From Spartobacteria bacterium (lineage in GTDB: Bacteria > Verrucomicrobiota > Verrucomicrobiia > Chthoniobacterales > UBA10450), in NCBI GenBank assembly GCA_003134765.1, contig PLCM01000008.1, positions 23,260 through 87,259 of the forward strand: DNA of 64,000 nucleotides, in the 5' to 3' direction. Shown here one piece after another: positions 1 through 7,896 of this stretch. Within the stretch, counting starts at the first letter, position 1, and each line of letters begins with the position of its first letter. Below the pieces are notes generated by a model. The model was not told the origin of the DNA. It saw only the letters and a list, made by a program, of their open reading frames with translations, and did no database searches. The translations under genes were made by a program, and so were the position numbers.

Positions 1-1235
1 GCGCTCGCCGCGGTCTGAGTCGGGTCGTAACCGCCGCTCATGTTCACTTCGATGTCACCGAAACCGCGCTTCGCCAGGTGCGCCTTGATGGCCGGCACTA
101 CGTCCGCCGCTTTCATATCGGGCACCAATCGGAAATCCATTTTCGCCACCGCTTTGTGCGGCAGCACCGTTTTCCCTCCCGGACCGGTGTAACCGCCCAC
201 CAGCCCTTCGATATTAGCGGTCGGCTGCGATTCCAGGCGAATGTTCGCCTGCTCCCACGGCAAATCACTAATCCAATGCTGCACGCTCATTTGCTTCTTC
301 GATTGAGCTTCACTGCGAATCTTCGAAGCAGCCGCGATCATTTTCTTCTCCTCGTCGTTAATTGGACGCGGCTTCGGGTAATTATCGATCGCGATCTCGT
401 TGCCGTCTTCCGAGACCAGCGTATTGAGCGCTTTCACCAAATGCCAGGCTGGACTATCGACCATCGCTTTGAGCGACGAATGAATGTCCTTCCCCGGTCC
501 GCGCCCCCATTTTTCGCCGGTCGAAACCAACTCCAACTCGACCACCCCCTTTGCGCCGAGGCTTACCGTAACGATCCCATCGAGGTCCTGCATGGAAGAG
601 GGCATGAAAACGCCCGTGGTTTTCGCGAGCGCCGCCTGCACTTCCGGCTTGTGCACGAGTTGTCCAATGTGCGGCGAACCAATTTCTTCTTCACCCTCCG
701 CAACCATCACCAGGTTCACCGGCATCTTTTTGCCCGCGCCCTTGATGGCATGCAACGCCGCCAGAAATGCCGATTCCGGCCCCTTCTGATTCACCGCGCC
801 GCGACCAACCACGGCCTTTCCTAATCCGGGCTTATCGACCAGCGCCGCATCCAGGGGAGGCGAGGTCCATTCCTTCGGATCGAACTGCTTCACGTCATAC
901 ATGAAATAAAGCCCAACCGTTTTGGCCGCGCCTGCATCCAGCGTCGCAAACACGCCTGGCTTCCCATCCGTTTGAATCACAGTCGCCTGCTGGAAACCGG
1001 CGTCCTTCGCCAGCTTTGCCATGTATTCCGCGCCTTCCGGAGAGTTAAGATTCTCCGCCGCGATCGATGGCAGCTTGATCCAATCCTGGAGACGCTTCAG
1101 CGCTTCATCGTGACGCTTCGTGATTTCCGCCTTGATCGGCGCAAGATCGTCCGCGGCCCAAAGGGACTGATTTATCGTGAGCGTGGCGGCGGCGGCGAGA
1201 GCGGCGCCTTTAATAAGAGTTCGGCGGTTCATCAT
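1..1235 (-). CDS. M20-family peptidase-like protein, Tat-exported, 3' end outside window
   Basis: The frame runs off the left edge, so the C-terminus is missing. It starts at ATG 1235 (a second ATG follows at once) and encodes a twin-arginine-like leader (NRRTLIKG, then an Ala-rich hydrophobic stretch ending near WAADD). The body follows the M20 metallopeptidase layout (carnosinase/PepV type): a YDV motif followed by EWTSPP, a GRGA...KGP loop, the catalytic EGEEEIGS block and a DIHSS motif. Two metal-site positions are unusual: the first motif reads FMYDVKQ where the family has GHYDVQ, and the loop reads GRGAVNQKG where the family has GRGASDDKG, so the His and the bridging Asp appear replaced. 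The catalytic Glu block is intact. Activity is therefore uncertain, although the fold call is strong. Confidence 0.85.
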   Translation of the reverse strand, partial: MMNRRTLIKGAALAAAATLTINQSLWAADDLAPIKAEITKRHDEALKRLQDWIKLPSIAAENLNSPEGAEYMAKLAKDAGFQQATVIQTDGKPGVFATLDAGAAKTVGLYFMYDVKQFDPKEWTSPPLDAALVDKPGLGKAVVGRGAVNQKGPESAFLAALHAIKGAGKKMPVNLVMVAEGEEEIGSPHIGQLVHKPEVQAALAKTTGVFMPSSMQDLDGIVTVSLGAKGVVELELVSTGEKWGRGPGKDIHSSLKAMVDSPAWHLVKALNTLVSEDGNEIAIDNYPKPRPINDEEKKMIAAASKIRSEAQSKKQMSVQHWISDLPWEQANIRLESQPTANIEGLVGGYTGPGGKTVLPHKAVAKMDFRLVPDMKAADVVPAIKAHLAKRGFGDIEVNMSGGYDPTQTAAS

Positions 1236-1322
1236 GGTCGTGAAGTTCTCCGGTTGGTGTTGAGTTCGGGAGATTAGAACTTTCCGGCGGACCAAAACAA
1301 GAGAGAAAGGTAGCTATCAGGC

Positions 1323-1427
1323 CTGTAGCCGCCGCCCTGTGGGCGGCGTTACCTTGAAATGGCATTTCGTCTAGCGAACCCTATGGCGACGCCATCTGCC
1401 ACGCTTCGCACAGCGAAGCGGCTACAG
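1323..1427. repeat. Intergenic inverted-repeat element (CTGTAGCCGC family)
   Basis: A perfect 10-bp inverted terminus, CTGTAGCCGC at 1323-1332 and its complement at 1418-1427, encloses two internal hairpins (GCCGCCC...GGGCGGC and CGCTTCGCACAGCGAAGCG). It lies in the 1236-1434 spacer between the start of the M20-like gene and the stop of asnS. The 21664-21731 and 44535-44610 elements share the outward CTGTAG theme. Confidence 0.75.
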
Positions 1428-1434
1428 AAGAACT

Positions 1435-2823
1435 CTAAAATTCCGCGCTGCCGGGCGTCCGCGCGAAAGGAATGACATCGCGGATGTTCGACACGCCGGT
1501 GACGAACATGAGCATCCGCTCGAACCCGAGGCCGAAACCGGCATGCGGCACCGTCCCGTAGCGGCGCAGGTCGAGGTACCATTTGTAGTCCGCCGGATCC
1601 ATCTGGTGCCGCCGCATGTTTTCCTCGAGCACTTCCAGCCGCTCTTCGCGCTGACTTCCCCCAACAATCTCGCCAATGCCGGGAACCAGCACGTCCATCG
1701 CGGTCACGGTCCTCCCGTCATCGTTCAGCCGCATGTAGAACGGTTTGATCTCCTTCGGATAATTGAAAACCGTTACCGGACACTTGAAATGCTTCTCGGT
1801 CAGCCAGCGCTCATGCTCCGATTGCAGGTTGGCACCATAAGCTACCGGGAACTCGAATTTCTCTCCACCCTTCGTCAAAAGCTCGACCGCTTCCGTATAG
1901 GTGATCCGCTGGAACGGCCGCTCCATCACGAAATCGAGGCGGGCAATCAACTCCTTGTCGACGAACTTCGAGAACAATCCGAGGTCCTCCGCGCAATGCT
2001 CGCGGATGTCGCCGATCAGATATTTCACGACTTCCTCGGCGACATCCATGTTGCCGTGCAGATCGGTGAACGCCATTTCCGGCTCGATCATCCAAAACTC
2101 GTTCGCGTGCCGGGAAGTGTTTGAATTCTCCGCGCGAAAGGTCGGGCCAAAGGTGTAAACCTTCGTCAGCGCGCAGGCGAACGCTTCCGCCTCGAGTTGC
2201 CCGCTGACCGTCAGGAACGTCGACCGCGCGAAAAAATCCCGGGCATAATCAATCGAGCCGTCGGCTCGGCGGGGCGGGTTCTTCAGATCGAGCGAGGTGA
2301 TCCGAAACAGCTCGCCCGCACCCTCGCAGTCGCTCCCCGTGATGATGGGAGTGTGGACGTAAACGAAGCCGCGGTCCTGGAAGAATTGGTGAATCGCAAA
2401 CGCGAGCCGGCTCCGGACGCGAAAGACCGCGCCGAAAAGATTCGAGCGTGGACGCAAATGCGCGATCTCACGCAGGAACTCCGGCGTATGCCCTTTTTTC
2501 TGGAGCGGATAGGTATCGTCCGAAGCGCCTGCGACCTCAATTTCCTCGGCGACAACCTCCCAGCTTTGGCCTTTGCCCTGCGAAGCCACCAATTCGCCGC
2601 GCACAATGATCGAAGCGCCGGTATTCAAGTGCTGCACCACCGCGTAATTCGGCAGCGAACTCTTCGCGATGATCTGAAGATTCCGCAGGCAGGAACCGTC
2701 ATTCAGCTCAAGAAAGGAAAAATCTTTCGAGTCGCGCCTGGTTCGCACCCAGCCTTGGACCTGAATGCGAGATATGGGCGCGGCACTGGCCAGCGCCGCT
2801 TTGACTGAAGTTGGTCCTGGCAT
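1435..2823 (-). CDS. asnS: Asparaginyl-tRNA synthetase
   Basis: Cytoplasmic class II aminoacyl-tRNA synthetase that charges tRNA-Asn with asparagine. The 462-residue length matches bacterial AsnRS. An N-terminal OB-fold anticodon-binding domain (about 15-110, with [12 protein letters not shown] and FLELNDGS) precedes the class II core. Motif 2 is visible as [21 protein letters not shown] and motif 3 as [10 protein letters not shown] near the C-terminus, followed by the typical ending with [15 protein letters not shown] 2823 places the OB fold correctly at the N-terminus. The gene is monocistronic between repeat-containing spacers. The short N-terminal helix before the OB fold and the N-rich motif 2 region argue against AspRS. 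Confidence 0.97.
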   Translation of the reverse strand: MPGPTSVKAALASAAPISRIQVQGWVRTRRDSKDFSFLELNDGSCLRNLQIIAKSSLPNYAVVQHLNTGASIIVRGELVASQGKGQSWEVVAEEIEVAGASDDTYPLQKKGHTPEFLREIAHLRPRSNLFGAVFRVRSRLAFAIHQFFQDRGFVYVHTPIITGSDCEGAGELFRITSLDLKNPPRRADGSIDYARDFFARSTFLTVSGQLEAEAFACALTKVYTFGPTFRAENSNTSRHANEFWMIEPEMAFTDLHGNMDVAEEVVKYLIGDIREHCAEDLGLFSKFVDKELIARLDFVMERPFQRITYTEAVELLTKGGEKFEFPVAYGANLQSEHERWLTEKHFKCPVTVFNYPKEIKPFYMRLNDDGRTVTAMDVLVPGIGEIVGGSQREERLEVLEENMRRHQMDPADYKWYLDLRRYGTVPHAGFGLGFERMLMFVTGVSNIRDVIPFARTPGSAEF

Positions 2824-2966
2824 CCGGGAACTTTGCCGGGCGATGCCGCTTCGACAAGCAAAAGCCGGAGTTCTTTCGACTCCTTCGCTGGTACCGAAAG
2901 AAAACTCTGCGGACGTGCGTTAGTCCTTTTCGGATATCGAAAAAGCCCTGTCGCCGTGCGTCAATC

Positions 2967-3094
2967 CCTTCTCCATGAGGGAGAAGGTTAGGATGAGGGT
3001 TGCCTTTAGCCGCTCCGAGCAGCCCGGGCGCCCTTCACGTTAGTGACATCCAATCCGCTTGGCCCTCACCTCAATCCTCTCCCTCGGGGAGAGG
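2967..3094. repeat. Intergenic repeat pair of the CTCTCCC/GGGAGAGG type
   Basis: The 2824-3200 spacer holds no convincing gene. At 2967-2987 a hairpin (CCTTCTCC...GGAGAAGG) is followed by AGGATGAGGG, and at 3063-3094 comes the roughly inverted copy with CCCTCACCTCAATCC and a CTCTCCC/GGGGAGAG hairpin. This is the common bacterial dispersed CTCACCCTAACCCTCTCCC-type repeat in an inverted pair. Short open frames crossing it on either strand are repeat-derived. Confidence 0.65.
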
Positions 3095-3200
3095 AAGTGG
3101 CTGCAATTCCAAACGTCGTCCGCACGCAAATGTTTGTTGAGGCGCGGAAAAAATTTCGATTCCCGATCCGAGAATCCCGCCTAGCGTGTGCGCTTCTCTT

Positions 3201-3887
3201 ATGCGGGAAAAACGCCTCTTGCTTTGGGACATCGACGGCACGCTGATTAATACCGGTGCAGCAGGGCAGCACGCCCTGGTGCGCGCGACCGTCGAGCGGT
3301 TCGGGGGCAAGGGCGAGCTGGACGGTGTGGAAATCGCCGGACGGACCGATACCGCCATCGCCCATCAAATTCTGGAGAAGTACCGCACGCCGCTAAGCGA
3401 CGAGAATGTGAACTCCTTCCTCGATCTCTACGTCCAATTGCTCGAGGAGGAATTGCCGCGGCGTAAAGGTCGCGTGCTGCCCGGAATCCGGGAACTGGTC
3501 GAAGATTCGTCGCATCAGGAACACAACACTCTCGGCTTGCTCACCGGCAATTTGCGACGCGGCGCGCAACTCAAGCTCGAGTACTACGAGCTCTGGAAAT
3601 TTTTTCCTTTCGGCGCCTTTTCCGACGATAATCACGATCGTAACGCACTCGGCCCCTGTGCTCTCGGCCGGGCGCTTGCTGAAACCGCGATCGATTTTTC
3701 TCCGACGCACGTAGACGTCATCGGCGATACCGGTCACGACATCGCCTGCGGGAAGGCGTTTGGGGCGCGCACGATCGCGGTCGCGACCGGTTCGTGGTCC
3801 CGCGAGCGACTCGCCGAACATCGGCCCGACTTTCTCTTTGATGATCTCGGGAATGTCGACGAGGTGAAACGGATCCTCGGCTGGTGA
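3201..3887 (+). CDS. HAD-superfamily hydrolase, phosphoglycolate phosphatase-like
   Basis: Predicted cytosolic phosphatase. The HAD motif I nucleophile region is WDIDGTL close to the N-terminus, an alpha-helical cap follows, motif II is LLTGNL, and the acidic motif IV region is VIGDTGHDIACGKAFGA, ending with a typical IAVATG strand. The length of 228 residues suits the Gph/PGP subgroup. ATG 3201 (MREKRLLLWDIDGTL) is preferred because the nucleophile strand then starts within a few residues; an in-frame GTG at 3186 would add five residues. The gene is followed 48 bp later by a STAS gene on the same strand. The substrate cannot be told from sequence. Confidence 0.88.
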   Translation: MREKRLLLWDIDGTLINTGAAGQHALVRATVERFGGKGELDGVEIAGRTDTAIAHQILEKYRTPLSDENVNSFLDLYVQLLEEELPRRKGRVLPGIRELVEDSSHQEHNTLGLLTGNLRRGAQLKLEYYELWKFFPFGAFSDDNHDRNALGPCALGRALAETAIDFSPTHVDVIGDTGHDIACGKAFGARTIAVATGSWSRERLAEHRPDFLFDDLGNVDEVKRILGW

Positions 3888-3935
3888 TCGATTGACCTGC
3901 GGCTGGAGAGTGACATCTTCCCAGACCTGATTGTT

Positions 3936-4256
3936 ATGACTTTGCCGGAAGCTCCGAATGTTTTGCCCTTGGAAGGCGAAATCGACCTGCACGTATCGCC
4001 TCGTGTCGCGGCCTCACTCGGGGCGATGATCGAACAAAAGCCGCCACGGCTCGTGGTCGACTTATCGGCCGTGACTTACATCGACAGCTCGGGCCTCGCC
4101 GTCTTGATCGAGGGAATGCAGAACGTCGAGGCCTACGGCGGGAAATTTATCCTGGCGGGGTTGCAGGATAACGTCCGGCCGATTTTTGAAATTGCCCGGC
4201 TCGACCAGGTCTTCATCATCTTCCCTCATGTCGACGCGGCGCTCGCCGCGATCTGA
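3936..4256 (+). CDS. STAS-domain anti-sigma factor antagonist-like protein
   Basis: A single-domain STAS protein of 106 residues. It has the SpoIIAA-like pattern: LEGEIDLHVSPRV at the first strand, LVVDLSAVTYIDSSGLAVLIE with the phosphorylatable Ser in the IDSSGL loop, and GKFILAGLQDNVRPIFEIARLD towards the C-terminus. Proteins of this type bind anti-sigma kinases of the RsbW/SpoIIAB type and are switched by Ser phosphorylation. No partner kinase or PP2C phosphatase is next to it. It probably shares a transcript with the HAD gene upstream. Confidence 0.88.
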   Translation: MTLPEAPNVLPLEGEIDLHVSPRVAASLGAMIEQKPPRLVVDLSAVTYIDSSGLAVLIEGMQNVEAYGGKFILAGLQDNVRPIFEIARLDQVFIIFPHVDAALAAI

Positions 4257-4262
4257 AACCAG

Positions 4263-4330
4263 TGTGGGAGGGGCCTTTGCGCCCCGACAATAGGGCGTTC
4301 GAAGATCGGGGCACAAAGGCCCCTCCCACA
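4263..4330. repeat. Perfect 17-bp inverted repeat between convergent genes
   Basis: The arms at 4263-4279 and 4314-4330 (beginning TGTGGGAGGGG) are perfect complements separated by 34 bp. The element sits exactly between the STAS gene ending at 4256 and the glycosyltransferase whose TAA abuts the repeat at 4331-4333. It could act as a bidirectional transcription stop, but it also looks like one of the dispersed intergenic palindromes of this genome. No U-tract follows. Confidence 0.75.
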
Positions 4331-5455
4331 TTAGGAGCCGACTCCCGCCAGGATCTGCAAGGTCTTCGCCACGTTAGTCGCAATGTCGAACTGCGCGGCG
4401 AGCGCGAGGTTGTCGATCTGAGCCTGAGCTCGACGCGCGGGATCGGACCAAAACTCGAGCGCGGTACCGATCGCGTCGACATTCCCCGCCCGATCGACGA
4501 TCGTGCCATGGCGGCCGGTTTCGATGACTTCGGAAAAACCGTTGGCGCGGGTGGTAATAACGGGACGGCCCGACGCCAGCGCCTCCAGGCAGGCGTTCGA
4601 AAACGCATCGTAAAGGGTCGGGAGCACAAAAATGTCGGCCGCGCGGTAAAGCGCAGGCATCTCCCGGACCACGCCCAGGAATCGAACGCGCGGAGAAAAA
4701 AACCTGCGGCTTTCGCCGCGACCGGCCACGAACAACTTCATTCGCTTGTCCTGGCGCGCGACGGCCTCGATCGCGAAGCGCAAACCCTTTCGTTCCCAGC
4801 CGGAGCCGGCAAACAAAACCACGATGTCGTCCACGCCGAGCCCAAGTGCTTCCCGGGTTTTCGCTCGATCCTCATCCGATCGCTGGAGCGACCGAAAGGG
4901 AACGCCATTGTAAACGACTTTGATCTTCTCGGCGGGAAATCCGTAAAAGCGGATGATTTCCTCCTTCACCATTCGAGAGTTCGCGATCACGCGGTCTGCG
5001 CCACGTTTCGCAAAGAGCGATTCCTCCAGGGAAAGGACGGCCGAATGCTTGCGATTAAACAGGCGGCCGAGCCGGCCCAGCGGGCCCGTGATTTCGTTCC
5101 GCCTTTCCAGCCACGCGCGATGCACGCCGTCGCCGGCACGGTAAACATCGCAGCGCCAGACGCGCTCAAGACTGAGCAAAACATCGCCGTCCCTCTTGCC
5201 TGTCGTCCCGAGCGCAGTCGAGGGATCCCGTCGTAGCTTTTCAAGCTCGTCGGCAAACCCAATCGCCGTGGTCGCGCCGAGCCGGACAATCGGACCGGAA
5301 TCCCATTCCGCCGCGGGCCAATCTGCCGAGGTGTAAAGCGCAACGCGATGCCCGGCTTCGACAACGCCGGCTGCGAGCCGCTTCAGATACGCTTCAGCGC
5401 CGCCACTGGAAGAAAAGCCGCGCCGGACGATTCCTATGGTAAGTTTTTCTGTCAT
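4331..5455 (-). CDS. GT4-family glycosyltransferase, WaaG-like
   Basis: Retaining GT-B glycosyltransferase that probably adds a hexose to a lipid-linked or LPS-core acceptor at the inner face of the membrane. The N-terminal Rossmann domain starts TIGIVRRGFSSSGGAE, the acceptor region contains RAGDGVHRAWLERR (a WaaG-like signature), and the C-terminal domain carries VVLFAGSGWERKGL, then VLPTLYDAFSNACLEALASGRPVI, where the E-x7-E motif binds the nucleotide sugar. The start is taken as ATG 5455; an in-frame ATG at 5464 lies in repeat sequence. Residues about 75-85 (DPSTALGTT) are encoded by a dispersed repeat that occurs inverted at 11527-11556, so this loop is an in-frame insertion. Confidence 0.9.
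   Translation of the reverse strand: MTEKLTIGIVRRGFSSSGGAEAYLKRLAAGVVEAGHRVALYTSADWPAAEWDSGPIVRLGATTAIGFADELEKLRRDPSTALGTTGKRDGDVLLSLERVWRCDVYRAGDGVHRAWLERRNEITGPLGRLGRLFNRKHSAVLSLEESLFAKRGADRVIANSRMVKEEIIRFYGFPAEKIKVVYNGVPFRSLQRSDEDRAKTREALGLGVDDIVVLFAGSGWERKGLRFAIEAVARQDKRMKLFVAGRGESRRFFSPRVRFLGVVREMPALYRAADIFVLPTLYDAFSNACLEALASGRPVITTRANGFSEVIETGRHGTIVDRAGNVDAIGTALEFWSDPARRAQAQIDNLALAAQFDIATNVAKTLQILAGVGS
5202..5231. repeat. Dispersed repeat copy inside a coding gene
   Basis: Thirty bases are identical, in opposite orientation, to 11527-11556 in an intergenic spacer. Related cores lie at 5454-5530, 22341-22513, 42865-42905 and 55184-55240 (CCCGAGCGCAGTCGAGGGA and variants). Here the copy keeps the reading frame and codes for DPSTALGTT. 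Confidence 0.85.
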
Positions 5456-5535
5456 GTCGAGCACAGTTGAGACATCCCGTCGCGCGTCGAGAAGGTATGC
5501 AGTGGGGTTCCCCTACTGCGCTCGGAATGACTCTT
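5456..5535. repeat. Degenerate GTCGAG...CTGCGCTCGG repeat
   Basis: The spacer between the divergently transcribed glycosyltransferases contains a degenerate copy of the TCATTCCGAGC/GCTCGGAATGA family: GTCGAGCACAGTTGAGACATCCCG on the left and CTGCGCTCGGAATGAC on the right. Promoters for both flanking genes must lie in or next to it; I see no clear -35/-10 pair. Confidence 0.55.
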
Positions 5536-5570
5536 TACTTGGCTGTGTTCGCCACAATACTTGTTAGCCT

Positions 5571-6782
5571 ATGGTGGGTGAAACTTTAAACGCCCCTCCT
5601 GTTTTGCACCCGGCTCCGCGTGAGCAGCCGCGTGTTCTCCCAAAGCATTTGCTTTATTCGATCTTCGCCCGGATCGGCGGCTCCGGGTTGGATACCGATG
5701 CGTTCGAAACTCTCCGCGCGTCGCACCGGGGAGGTTTTCTCGGCCGCGCCGTCGCCTATGATAACCGGCAGAGCGAGATCCCGGCGCGGCTTATCTATTC
5801 GCTCCGCTGGCATCCGGTGCGGCTCATCTCCTTTCTGGACCGGCCTTATTATTACGGCGCGAAAAAGAAGTATCTCGACTGGATCGCGTCGCGGCATCTC
5901 GCGACCGGCCGTTACGACCTTTTTCACAGCTGGTCGGGTGATTGCCTGCAATCGTTGCGGGTCGCCAAGAAACTTGGCATTCCTTCAATCGTCGAGATTC
6001 CCACCTGGCACCGAGACCGGGGGAAGCTGCCGAGCGAACGGCCGCCGACTCCGCCCCAGGCACCGCGAAATTGGAAGGAGAACCTGCTCCAAACCCGCGA
6101 GCGCTTCATCGAAGAATACGACCTCGCCGATCTCCTTTTCGTTCTTTCCCAAAAGGCCGCCGACACCTTTCGCGTCCAGGGTTTTTCAGAAGAGAAGCTC
6201 TATTACCTGCCCCGGGGCGTGGATGTGGAGCGGTTCAAGCCGGGCCCGCGCCCGCCCATCTTCCGGGCGGTTTTTTCCGGCGCTCTTATCGAACGGAAAG
6301 GGATCCATCATTTGCTCGAGGCATGGCATCGCCTGGACCTGAAAGACGCCGAGCTCTGGCTGGTCGGCTCCGTCCACGATGAAGCCAAGCCGCATCTGAA
6401 AAAGTATTGGCGGGACAACATCAAGGTCGTCGGCTTCAAGCGCGACGTGGAGAACTATTTGAGCAAGGGGACGATTCATGTTTTCCCGTCGCAATGCGAA
6501 GGCAGCGCCAAGGTGGTGTATGAAGCCGCGGCCTGCGGGTTGCCCCAAATCACCACGCGCGAAGCGGGCGACGTCGTGAACGACGGCGTCGAAGGAATTA
6601 TCATTCAGCCGGGCAATGTGGGCGAACTGGCATCGGCCATTTTGGAACTCTATCGACATCCGGAAACGGTCGAGCGGATGAGCGAGGCCGCGCGCAAGCG
6701 CGTGGTGGATAACTTCACCTGGGACCATTTCCGCACAAGGCTCCGCATCGCCTACGAGAAGGCGATGCGGATGCGGCGATAG
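5571..6782 (+). CDS. GT4-family glycosyltransferase
   Basis: GT-B glycosyltransferase of 403 residues, predicted cytosolic or membrane-associated. The N-terminal domain includes FHSWSGDCLQSLRVAK and a SIVEIPTWHR segment. The linker YYLPRGVDVERFKPG is typical of GT4 enzymes, and the C-terminal donor domain has FSGALIERKGIHHLLEAW and VFPSQCEGSAKVVYEAAACGLPQITT, containing the E-x7-E motif. A FTWDHFRTRL tail is also common in GT4. It is upstream of a GT9 heptosyltransferase and an MsbA-like exporter on the same strand, which supports a role in LPS or glycolipid assembly. The exact sugar and acceptor are unknown. Confidence 0.88.
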   Translation: MVGETLNAPPVLHPAPREQPRVLPKHLLYSIFARIGGSGLDTDAFETLRASHRGGFLGRAVAYDNRQSEIPARLIYSLRWHPVRLISFLDRPYYYGAKKKYLDWIASRHLATGRYDLFHSWSGDCLQSLRVAKKLGIPSIVEIPTWHRDRGKLPSERPPTPPQAPRNWKENLLQTRERFIEEYDLADLLFVLSQKAADTFRVQGFSEEKLYYLPRGVDVERFKPGPRPPIFRAVFSGALIERKGIHHLLEAWHRLDLKDAELWLVGSVHDEAKPHLKKYWRDNIKVVGFKRDVENYLSKGTIHVFPSQCEGSAKVVYEAAACGLPQITTREAGDVVNDGVEGIIIQPGNVGELASAILELYRHPETVERMSEAARKRVVDNFTWDHFRTRLRIAYEKAMRMRR

Positions 6783-6792
6783 ATTTTTTCTT

Positions 6793-6873
6793 TCCTGCTC
6801 CTGATCCTGATCATGCTCCTGATCCTTCGATTGAGACCGGGATTAAGATCATGAGCAGGATCAGGAGCATGAT
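6793..6873. repeat. ATCATGAGCAGGATC-type inverted repeat in an operon spacer
   Basis: Arms 6810-6826 and 6857-6873 are perfect 17-bp complements (ATCATGCTCCTGATCCT and its reverse complement). A cousin lies at 19369-19460. The right arm ends 3 bp before the GTG start of the GT9 gene, so the element occupies that gene's translation initiation region and could affect its expression. Confidence 0.8.
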
Positions 6874-6876
6874 GGC

Positions 6877-7896
6877 GTGAACATTCTCCTCCTCCAACTC
6901 AAGCGGATCGGCGATCTCATTCTCACGACCCCCGCAATCGGGGCTCTCCGGGACAAATTTCCCGACGCCTCGATTTCTCTTGTCGTGTCACCCGCCGTGA
7001 AGGAGCTGTTACCGGCCATTACCGGCATCGACAAGATCCTCGAAGTCCGCGGGAAAACCGATGACGCCTTCGACTGGATCGCGTTATCGCTCGGGAAGTT
7101 TGATTACTGCCTCGACTTTACCAGGAACGACCGCTCGTCGTTCCTGACCTTTCTCTCCGGCGCGCGCAAGCGGATAACGTCCGATCACCCGAATCTGCGG
7201 ACGAAACTGCGGGCGCGCAGTTACAATGAGTTCGTGGAGGCGCCGGTCGGCGTTTTGCACACCGTCGACTACCACCTCGGGCTCTTGAAGCCGCTCGGGA
7301 TCGAAAACCCGTCGCGCACCATCCGGCTTCATTTGCCGGAAGAGACCACCGCCAGGGCAGATGGCTTGTTGCGCGCTGCGAATGTCGGTGATGACTTTGT
7401 CTGTTTCCATCCCGGCTCGGCCCGCGCCGAGAAATTCTGGGAAGCCAGCCGGTGGGCGGAGGTGATTGATCATTGTGCGAACGAAACGGGGATGAAATGC
7501 ATCCTGACCGGTGGGCGTTCGGCCATCGAGCAGGCCCAGATCACCGCGATCAGGGATTCGGCCAAATCAGCCCCGATCGATCTTTCCGGCAGGACGAATC
7601 TCCTCACTCTCGCCGCGCTCGTCCAGAAGGCCCGACTGCTCGTGACGGTCGATTCCGCGCCAATGCATTTCGCCGCAGCCTGGGATACGCCGCAGGTGGT
7701 CCTGTTCGGGCCGACGAATCCATTCCACTGGCATCCGCGCTCCGATTCCGCGATCGTGCTGCTCGGTGGAATCGACGGGCCGGTGAAGGAATTTAATCCC
7801 AAACAACGCGCCGCAGCGATGAACCAAATCTCGACGAAAACCGTGATCGATGCTATGGAAGCCCTGCTGTCGGCTCCGGCGGCACGCGCCCTATGA
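6877..7896 (+). CDS. GT9-family ADP-heptose:LPS heptosyltransferase-like protein
   Basis: GT-B enzyme of 339 residues expected to transfer heptose (or a related sugar) to lipid A-core. It opens with the family hallmark ILLLQLKRIGDLILTTPAIGAL, carries VCFHPGSARAEKFW at the donor domain entry, and KARLLVTVDSAPMHFAAAWDTPQVVLFGPTNPFHW, the nucleotide-sugar-binding block. The GTG start at 6877 is used because the only nearby upstream ATG (6872) is out of frame and hits a stop after two codons. The stop overlaps the ABC gene by 4 bp (ATGA), which implies translational coupling. Confidence 0.9.
   Translation: MNILLLQLKRIGDLILTTPAIGALRDKFPDASISLVVSPAVKELLPAITGIDKILEVRGKTDDAFDWIALSLGKFDYCLDFTRNDRSSFLTFLSGARKRITSDHPNLRTKLRARSYNEFVEAPVGVLHTVDYHLGLLKPLGIENPSRTIRLHLPEETTARADGLLRAANVGDDFVCFHPGSARAEKFWEASRWAEVIDHCANETGMKCILTGGRSAIEQAQITAIRDSAKSAPIDLSGRTNLLTLAALVQKARLLVTVDSAPMHFAAAWDTPQVVLFGPTNPFHWHPRSDSAIVLLGGIDGPVKEFNPKQRAAAMNQISTKTVIDAMEALLSAPAARAL

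Noticed and set aside
4262..5236. 324-codon plus-strand frame
   Set aside because: It is antisense to the WaaG-like glycosyltransferase and begins in an inverted repeat.
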